Assembly: GCA_947303855.1 (NCBI GenBank)
Contig: CAMYZO010000013.1
Location: forward strand, 1 to 48,098
Direction of reading: 5' to 3'
Source: an uncultured Prevotellaceae bacterium
GTDB lineage: Bacteria; Bacteroidota; Bacteroidia; Bacteroidales; Bacteroidaceae
Length of the DNA stretch: 48,098 nt
Shown: positions 42,621 through 48,098 of the stretch, in pieces
Layout of the letters: every line of letters starts with the position of its first letter
How positions within the stretch are numbered: position 1 is the first letter of the stretch
The notes under the pieces: model-generated
What the model was told of the DNA's origin: nothing
What the model saw: only the letters and a program-made list of their open reading frames with translations
The model's database searches: none
Translations under genes and position numbers: made by a program

Positions 42621-43676
42621 ATGCGTAGCGTCAGCCCTTTGCCCTCCACCTCCGACGTTATCAGCCAGCTCCGCCTGCCGCTGATAGTGCTGGTAACCTA
42701 TGCCCACAGCTACAGTGCCGTGGCAGGCGATTACAGCTTGCTGACCTCGGGGTGGGACACGCTCGAGGTGCTGAGGCTTCTTGTCAGTCAGACCATGGTC
42801 AAGGTGGTGGTGCCCGTGTTCTTCATCATCTCCGGCTATCTGTTTTTTGCACGCATGGAACAGTGGAGCCTGCGGCTCTGGCGCGACAAGATGCTCAGGC
42901 GTGCCAGGTCGCTGCTCATACCTTATGTGGCGTGGAACCTGGTGATGGCGGCCAAGTTGCAGCATTTCAGTCTCAGCATGCTATGGAACTACTGGCCACA
43001 GGCAGGGCAGCAGACCGACTGGCTGGGCGGCGACAACTGGATGACGGCACCGGCCAACCTGCCGCTGTGGTTTCTGCGCGACCTCATGGTGGTGTCGCTG
43101 CTCACCCCTGTTATATACTGGCTGCTGAGCCGCCGCATGGGCGGTGTCGTCATGGCGGTGCTGCTGGTGGTCTATCTGTCGGGGGTGGGGGCTTTTGCCT
43201 TGCCGGGGCTCTCGGTGTGCTCCGTCTTCTTCTTCAGCCTCGGCGCCTACGTGGCCATCCGCCGCCGCCGGCTTGTTGACGAGGCCCTGCGCATGGAAAA
43301 GCCGGCCTACGTCTTGTCGGCCGTGCTTGCCGGGGCCATGGTGCTCAGTTACCACACGCAGGTCTTCTCATCGCTCATGCTGGCCTTTCGCCTGACGGGG
43401 GCGGTGGCCGTGTTCTGCCTGGCCTATAGGGTGCTGTCGGCTACCCGTTATCGCATACCCCCGGCAGTGGCCGCATCGTCCTATTTCGTCTATCTGGCCC
43501 ATTTCGTGCTGTTCTTCTCTTTCCTCGACCGTTTCATGCTTGGCACCTTAGGCGTAAGCCCGGCAGTCCACTATCTGTGCGCCCCGCTGCTGAAGGCCCT
43601 GCTGCTGGTGGCAGTCTATCGCTTGTTCCGCATCAGCGACAGCACAGAGTTGAATTCCTCTCGATTGAACAGGTAA
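42621..43676 (+). CDS. Membrane acyltransferase (acyltransferase family 3)
   Basis: A 351-residue protein with about ten membrane helices and a short basic tail. It starts at 42621 (MRSVSPLPSTSDVISQLRLP); a TTG 12 bases upstream lies in the -7 box. The first helix has the pattern LPLIVLVTYAHSYS with the conserved His, followed by VPVFFIISGYLFF, then WRDKMLRRARSLLIPYVAWN, all typical of family 3. It is the second such enzyme here and probably adds another acyl group to the same polymer. Its last 61 bases overlap the oppositely oriented flippase gene. The C-terminal residues RISDSTELNSSRLNR, which lie in the overlap, are not obviously conserved. Confidence 0.87.
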   Translation: MRSVSPLPSTSDVISQLRLPLIVLVTYAHSYSAVAGDYSLLTSGWDTLEVLRLLVSQTMVKVVVPVFFIISGYLFFARMEQWSLRLWRDKMLRRARSLLIPYVAWNLVMAAKLQHFSLSMLWNYWPQAGQQTDWLGGDNWMTAPANLPLWFLRDLMVVSLLTPVIYWLLSRRMGGVVMAVLLVVYLSGVGAFALPGLSVCSVFFFSLGAYVAIRRRRLVDEALRMEKPAYVLSAVLAGAMVLSYHTQVFSSLMLAFRLTGAVAVFCLAYRVLSATRYRIPPAVAASSYFVYLAHFVLFFSFLDRFMLGTLGVSPAVHYLCAPLLKALLLVAVYRLFRISDSTELNSSRLNR

Positions 43677-45052
43677 GACACTCCTATATAGTAGACAGCC
43701 CCCACCACGAAGCCCGTACCCATCTGGACGGGTAGCGATGCGATGTGGCTGTTTACCAGCAGGATGACGCCCCACATGCTGACCGATATGGCGAACGTAG
43801 GCAGCAGGTCCTTCATCTGCTTGAAGAATCCCAGCCCGATGAGTTTGCCCGTATAGTACGTATTGATGACAACGGCCAGCACCGAGGCCACGATGACCGA
43901 ATAGCACAGGGCCATAATGCCTAAGGGCACGCAGCCGAAGAGTAGCAGCACGCCGATGATCTTCTTGATGACCTCTACACGCAGCGTCAGGTCGCTGCGC
44001 CCCTTGACCATCAGCAGGTTCAGGTTAATGCTGTTGATGGGAAACCACATCAGTCCGAAGCAGATAACCTGCAGCATGGCGGCGCTTGCCGTCCACTTGT
44101 AGCCAATGATGAGGATGATGAAGGGGTAGGCCAGTGCCGACAGGCCCATCATAAGGGGGAAGATGACAAAGGCCGACAGCTTGAGAAACTTCCGGTAGGT
44201 CCAGGCCAGCTCGCCGTCGTTGCCCTGCATGCGGCAGAGCACGGGGTAGGTAACGCGCTGCATCACGCCCGTCAGGCTGTTAGAGGGGAAGTTGGCGTAG
44301 GAGTTGGCACGGTCGTAGCTGCCTAAGGCACTTGCCGAGAAAGCCTTGCCTATCACCAGCGAGTAGAGGTTGCTGTAGATGGTGTCGATAAACTGCGTGG
44401 CCAGTATCTTGGAGCCAAAGCCGAACATCTCGTTGAACGATTTCCGCGAGAACACCAGCGTGGGACGCCACTTGGAGAAGTGCCAGTAGAGCGACGTGTT
44501 GACGATGCAGTAGACAATGTTCTGTATCACCAGTGCCCAGTAGCTTAGCCCCATCCATGCACAGATAATGGCTACTGTGGCAGAGATGACGATGGTGACG
44601 ATGGCAATGGGCGTCTGCGTCTTGAAGTCCAGGTTGATGGTGAGCAGCGTCACCTGTACGCTGGCAAAGGAGTTGATAATCATGGCAATGCCCAGAACGC
44701 GCAGCACCACCCTTAACTCGGGCATGTTGTAGAACGCGGCCACAAGCGGCGCTATGGCAAACAGCAGGCAGTAGGCCAGCGCGGCCACACCGATATTGAA
44801 GAAGAACACGGTGCAGATGTCGGCGTGGGTGCGGTCCTGCTTGCGTGTCAGGGCGTTGATGAAGCCACCGTCGATGAATACCGAGCAGATGGCAATGAAT
44901 ACTCCTAACATGCTGACGACACCGTAGTCAGCAGGTGTCAGCAGGCGTGCTAAGAACAGGGTAGTGATAAATTGCAGTCCTTGCGTAGAGAACCGCTGCA
45001 TGGCGCTCCAGAAGACGCCTTTCTTTGTTTGCTGTTTCAGCTGTTCGTCCAT
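43616..45052 (-). CDS. Wzx-type oligosaccharide flippase
   Basis: A 478-residue protein of the polysaccharide transporter (PST/MOP) superfamily with 12-14 membrane helices. The start KKGVFWSAMQRFSTQGLQFI, then TTLFLARLLTPADYGVVSML is the family signature: a basic N-terminus, a first helix and LxPxDYG. It should flip the lipid-linked repeat unit to the periplasm and resembles WzxC-type transporters (FGFGSKILATQFIDTIYSNL, SLVIGKAFSASALGSYDRAN). No Wzy polymerase or initiating transferase gene is in the window. The start codon is seven bases after a -7 box in the mirror-image promoter region. The 3' end overlaps the acyltransferase gene. Confidence 0.93.
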   Translation of the reverse strand: MDEQLKQQTKKGVFWSAMQRFSTQGLQFITTLFLARLLTPADYGVVSMLGVFIAICSVFIDGGFINALTRKQDRTHADICTVFFFNIGVAALAYCLLFAIAPLVAAFYNMPELRVVLRVLGIAMIINSFASVQVTLLTINLDFKTQTPIAIVTIVISATVAIICAWMGLSYWALVIQNIVYCIVNTSLYWHFSKWRPTLVFSRKSFNEMFGFGSKILATQFIDTIYSNLYSLVIGKAFSASALGSYDRANSYANFPSNSLTGVMQRVTYPVLCRMQGNDGELAWTYRKFLKLSAFVIFPLMMGLSALAYPFIILIIGYKWTASAAMLQVICFGLMWFPINSINLNLLMVKGRSDLTLRVEVIKKIIGVLLLFGCVPLGIMALCYSVIVASVLAVVINTYYTGKLIGLGFFKQMKDLLPTFAISVSMWGVILLVNSHIASLPVQMGTGFVVGAVYYIGVSYLFNREEFNSVLSLMRNKR

Positions 45053-45059
45053 AGTGCTG

Positions 45060-45090
45060 CAAAAGTACGAAAAAAGTATGAATAACCAAT
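45060..45090 (-). promoter_or_regulatory. Promoter of the flippase gene
   Basis: On the minus strand ATTG (45090-45087), 19 bases, TACTTTTG (45067-45060). The start codon at 45052 is seven bases later. Confidence 0.7.
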
Positions 45091-45106
45091 AAAAATGGAG
45101 AAAATA

Positions 45107-45137
45107 CTTGCCAATTCATACTTTTTTCGTACTTTTG
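45107..45137 (+). promoter_or_regulatory. Promoter of the nucleotidyltransferase-aminotransferase gene
   Basis: CTTG at 45107-45110, 19 bases, TACTTTTG at 45130-45137, followed by CA. The leader to the start at 45182 is about 40 bases, longer than that of most genes of this cluster. Confidence 0.7.
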
Positions 45138-45181
45138 CAGGAAAAAGTCTTTATAGGGTTAGAAAAAAACAGAACATCATT

Positions 45182-46996
45182 ATGCAGGCAATCATCCTTG
45201 CTGCCGGAATGGGCAAGCGTCTTGGCGAATATACCAAAAATAATACGAAGTGCATGGTGCCCGTCAATGGTACACCGCTTATCGACCGTGTGTTGCGTCA
45301 GTTGGCGCAGCACGACATCACCAAGGTGGTCATCGTCGTCGGCTATGAGGGGAAGAAGCTGATGGACTATCTCGGCCCTGAGCGCAACGGGCTGAAGATA
45401 GAGTATGTCAACAACCCCGTCTACGACAAGACCAACAACATCTACTCGCTGGCACTGGCCAAGCACAAGCTGCAGGACGACGACACGCTGCTGATAGAGA
45501 GCGACCTGATATTCGACGACGGCATGCTGGACCTGCTCCTCGACAATTCCTATCCCAACCTGGCCCTCGTGGCTAAGTACGAGAGCTGGATGGACGGCAC
45601 GATGGTGCGTATCGACGACGACAACAACATCGTGAACTTCATTACTAAGGACGCCTTCAGATACAGCGACACGGCATCGTACTATAAGACGGTCAACATC
45701 TACAAGTTCTCAAAAGAGTTCTCACGCACCAAGTACGTGCCCTTCCTTGAGGCATACACCAAGGCCGTGGGCAACAACGAGTACTACGAGAATGTGCTCC
45801 GCATCATCTCGTTCCTCAACAGCCACGACCTGAAGGCGCTGCCCATTACCAGCGAGAAGTGGTACGAGATTGACGACAAGCAGGACCTGGACATTGCCGA
45901 GGCACTCTTTGCCGACGAGAAGGACGTGCTGCGCAAGTACTATGGCCGCTTTGGCGGCTTCTGGCGCTTCCCCAAGATGCTCGACTACTGCTATCTGGTG
46001 AACCCCTACTTCAACGAGAGCCGCATCATCGACGAGCTGGAGGCTTACTTCCGCACACTGATTTCCGAGTATCCGTCGGGCATGAAGGTCAACTCCCTGC
46101 TGGCCAGCAAGTGCTGGGGGGTGAAGGAGGAGTATATCATCCCCGGCAACGGCGCCGCCGAGCTTATCAAGGCCCTGATGGAACTGCTGCCGGGCACCCT
46201 CGGCGTGACGCGCCCCACCTTTGAGGAATATCCCAACCGCCGCGACCCCGGCAGCCTGGTCACCTTCATACCCCAGGACCGCGACTACCGCTACACGGCC
46301 CGCGACCTGATGGACTATTTTGAAGCACACCATGCCGATAGCCTGCTGCTCATCAATCCCGACAACCCCTCGGGCAACTTCATACCCATCGACGATGTCA
46401 TTGCCCTGGCAGCATGGTGCCAGGAGCACCAGACGCGCCTCATCGTCGACGAGAGCTTTGTTGACTTCAGCCAGGGCTACGAGAACAACACCCTCCTGCA
46501 CGACAATATCCTGGAGGCCTACCCGCAGATGGTGGTCATGAAGAGCATCAGCAAGAGCTACGGCGTTCCGGGCATCAGGCTCGGCATCCTCTGTTCGGCC
46601 GACACCGACCTTATTGCCAGGATGAAGAAGATGGTAAGCATCTGGAACATCAACTCCTTCGCAGAGTATTTCATGCAGATATTCACCAAGTATGAGAAAG
46701 ACTACAAGCGGGCCTGCGACCGGTTTATTGCCGAGCGCGACGACTTCGGCCGGCAGCTGCGCAGCATCAGCTTCCTCAGGGTGATGCCCTCGCAGGCCAA
46801 CTACTTCCTCTGCGAGATTCTGCCGCCCCGGAGTGCCGGCGAGCTGGTGCTCACCATGCTCAAGCGGTATAATATCCTGGTGCGCGACTGCTCTACCAAG
46901 CAGGGCTTCGACGGCCGCCAGTACATGCGCATAGCCGTGCGCAGCCACGAGGACAACGCCCGGTTTATTGCCGCGTTCAAAGAATTAGAGAAATAG
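45182..46996 (+). CDS. Nucleotidyltransferase-aminotransferase fusion protein
   Basis: A 604-residue cytosolic protein (start 45182, MQAIILAAGMGKRLGEYTKN; upstream codons are in the promoter). Residues 1-235 are a nucleotidyltransferase of the LicC/PntC type, with LAAGMGKRL at 6-14, the loop TKCMVPVNGTPLIDRVL and a metal Asp in IESDL (Asp108). Residues of about 260-604 are a fold-type I PLP enzyme of the HisC/CobD type, with NPDNPSGN near 392, LIVDESFVDF near 420 and the lysine in SISKSYGVPGIRLG (Lys458). Such fusions suggest that one protein makes an amino compound and activates it as an NDP conjugate (compare the fused 2-aminoethylphosphonate enzymes). The real substrates are unknown. An opine-dehydrogenase-like gene follows after 19 bases. 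Confidence 0.88.
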   Translation: MQAIILAAGMGKRLGEYTKNNTKCMVPVNGTPLIDRVLRQLAQHDITKVVIVVGYEGKKLMDYLGPERNGLKIEYVNNPVYDKTNNIYSLALAKHKLQDDDTLLIESDLIFDDGMLDLLLDNSYPNLALVAKYESWMDGTMVRIDDDNNIVNFITKDAFRYSDTASYYKTVNIYKFSKEFSRTKYVPFLEAYTKAVGNNEYYENVLRIISFLNSHDLKALPITSEKWYEIDDKQDLDIAEALFADEKDVLRKYYGRFGGFWRFPKMLDYCYLVNPYFNESRIIDELEAYFRTLISEYPSGMKVNSLLASKCWGVKEEYIIPGNGAAELIKALMELLPGTLGVTRPTFEEYPNRRDPGSLVTFIPQDRDYRYTARDLMDYFEAHHADSLLLINPDNPSGNFIPIDDVIALAAWCQEHQTRLIVDESFVDFSQGYENNTLLHDNILEAYPQMVVMKSISKSYGVPGIRLGILCSADTDLIARMKKMVSIWNINSFAEYFMQIFTKYEKDYKRACDRFIAERDDFGRQLRSISFLRVMPSQANYFLCEILPPRSAGELVLTMLKRYNILVRDCSTKQGFDGRQYMRIAVRSHEDNARFIAAFKELEK

Positions 46997-47015
46997 CAAA
47001 TCTGGTATAGCGTCT

Positions 47016-48029
47016 ATGAATATCACTATTTGTGGCGGAGGCAACCTGGGCCATGTGTGTGCCGGCTTCCTGGCTGCCCACGAGGGGCATGAGGTGTCGC
47101 TGCTGACCACCCGGCCGCAGGCATGGGCTGGTACTGTTGATGTGGCCGACTGCCGGGGGCAGGTGTTCCACGGTGTCCTGAGCCGCATCTCAAACCGCCC
47201 TGAGGACGTTATCCCCGGCGCCGATGTGGTACTGGTTTGTCTGCCCGGTTTTGCCATCGGGAGCCTGCTCTCGTCCATAGCCCCCTGGCTCCGTCCGTCG
47301 TGCCTGGTGGGTACGGTGGTGTCCAGCACCGGTTTCTTTTTCGAGGCCTTCAAGCATCTTCCCGGTACTCAGCCCCTCTTTGGCTTTCAGCGTGTACCTT
47401 TCATATCGCGTATCGTCAGCTATGGGCAGCAGGCCGAACTGAAGGGCTATAAAGACTCGCTGAGTGTGGCCGTTGAGCAGACCGATGACAAAGAGTCGGT
47501 GAGGCAGATGCTGCAACGGCTCTTTCTCACGCCGGTCCGCCTGCTGGGCAGCCATTATGAGGTGAGCCTGTCAAACAGCAACCCCCTGTTGCATACTTCC
47601 CGGCTCTATACCATGTGGCACGATTGGAAGCCCGGCGTGACCTACGACCGCGTACCAGGCTTCTACTCTGAATGGACGCTGGAGGCCTCCAGACTCTACA
47701 TAGCCATGGATAACGAACTTCAGCTGACGCTGAAGAGCCTGGGATTGCCCGCCGGCTGTATTCCTACCGTGCTCGACTATTATGAGAGTACCGATGCGGC
47801 ATCTCTGACAAGGAAGCTCTGTTCTATCGCTGCCTTCCAGGGCATACCGTCGCCGATGCGTGTCTGTCAGGATGGCCGCTATGAACCTGACTTTAATAGC
47901 CGCTACTTTACCGAAGACTTCTCCTACGGACTGCGTTTTGCCCGCGATGTGGCCAGGCAGAACGGCGTGGCCTGTCCCCACATGGACGAGGTGATGGACT
48001 GGGGGCTCTCTCGTCTACAAGGCGTGTAA
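47016..48029 (+). CDS. Octopine/nopaline-dehydrogenase-like NAD(P) enzyme
   Basis: A 337-residue protein. The N-terminal Rossmann half starts MNITICGGGNLGHVCAGFLA with the nucleotide motif GGGNLG at residues 6-11. The C-terminal helical half has the opine-dehydrogenase pattern SLSNSNPLLHTSRLY with NPLLH at 189-193, His193 being the likely catalytic residue, and a final FxxRYFTEDF.YGL block. Family members reduce the imine formed from an amino acid and a keto acid, giving N-carboxyalkyl amino acids. In a polysaccharide cluster, next to an amino-group-making enzyme, it may build an opine-like substituent (inference). The 69 bases after it hold no gene. Confidence 0.85.
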   Translation: MNITICGGGNLGHVCAGFLAAHEGHEVSLLTTRPQAWAGTVDVADCRGQVFHGVLSRISNRPEDVIPGADVVLVCLPGFAIGSLLSSIAPWLRPSCLVGTVVSSTGFFFEAFKHLPGTQPLFGFQRVPFISRIVSYGQQAELKGYKDSLSVAVEQTDDKESVRQMLQRLFLTPVRLLGSHYEVSLSNSNPLLHTSRLYTMWHDWKPGVTYDRVPGFYSEWTLEASRLYIAMDNELQLTLKSLGLPAGCIPTVLDYYESTDAASLTRKLCSIAAFQGIPSPMRVCQDGRYEPDFNSRYFTEDFSYGLRFARDVARQNGVACPHMDEVMDWGLSRLQGV

Positions 48030-48098
48030 TAGGCAGAAACATTTTTTTCCTGACTTCGGGAATGAGTCACCCAAAATACCTTTTGAGGTCGAAGAGGA

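Larger units (their letters stand above)
45057..45140. repeat. Perfect 27-bp inverted repeat with mirror-image promoters
   Basis: Positions 45057-45083 and 45114-45140 are exact inverted copies around a 30-base centre. Each arm holds a TACTTTTG -7 box pointing outward, one to the flippase gene and one to the nucleotidyltransferase fusion gene. The centre holds the two -33 elements. Confidence 0.9.

Noticed and set aside
45095..45181. Upstream start for the fusion protein
   Set aside because: The additional codons overlap the -33 and -7 boxes and would not be in the transcript; MQAIILAAG at 45182 is the normal start of this family.
45722..46948. 408-codon minus-strand frame opposite the fusion protein gene
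   Set aside because: It is antisense to a gene with complete nucleotidyltransferase and PLP motifs; no domain is seen in it.

Overview
The window is chromosomal DNA of a Bacteroidota bacterium, most likely order Bacteroidales and close to Prevotella. Three things point there. Promoters repeatedly follow the Bacteroides pattern TTTG, 19-20 bases, TAnnTTTG, and clear Shine-Dalgarno sites are rare. Secreted proteins end in the YDLQG...KGxYxI...KxxVK tail common in Prevotella. Several genes belong to families typical of this group (DUF4827 lipoprotein, histone-tailed winged-helix protein, secreted Cthe_2159-type carbohydrate-binding proteins). No rRNA, tRNA, CRISPR array or transposase gene was found.

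Layout. (1) Positions 1-3914, minus strand: an operon of four secreted proteins, three of them with a beta-helical carbohydrate-binding domain, two junctions being ATGA overlaps. (2) 4091-6551: an Ala/Lys-rich lipoprotein, divergent from a SulP anion transporter. (3) 6673-7025: an apparent structured non-coding RNA with its own -7 box and terminator. (4) 7139-21634: a complete type 1 BREX phage-defence locus, brxA-brxB-brxC-pglX-[AAA/DUF4143 ATPase]-pglZ-brxL, closed by a strong terminator. It looks less GC-rich than its flanks, and the ATPase gene inside it has its own promoter. (5) 21684-28759: housekeeping genes: glmM with a DUF4827 lipoprotein gene, nrnA, aspS, an alpha/beta hydrolase, a winged-helix protein and a small unknown. 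(6) 28793-48029: a surface-polysaccharide region with a hexapeptide acyltransferase, ten glycosyltransferases, two membrane acyltransferases, a Wzx-type flippase, a nucleotidyltransferase-aminotransferase fusion and an octopine/nopaline-dehydrogenase-like enzyme. No polymerase or initiating glycosyltransferase is visible, so the pathway continues elsewhere.

How the genes work together. In BREX, PglX is expected to methylate host DNA and the BrxA/B/C, PglZ and BrxL proteins to block unmethylated phage. In the polysaccharide region the glycosyltransferases would build a repeat unit, the acyltransferases decorate it and the flippase export it. The fusion protein and the dehydrogenase may make an NDP-activated amino-containing and/or opine-like decoration; this is the least explained part of the window. 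The region is unusual in that transcription direction keeps flipping: gene groups diverge from mirror-image promoters and converge with overlapping 3' ends.

A second theme is short heptamer/octamer repeats. Arrays with stop codons lie between genes, while a stop-free heptamer (CTCGCAC/GTGCGAG) is inserted in frame in the SulP gene and, in the opposite orientation, in glmM. glmM carries another in-frame repeat insertion as well.
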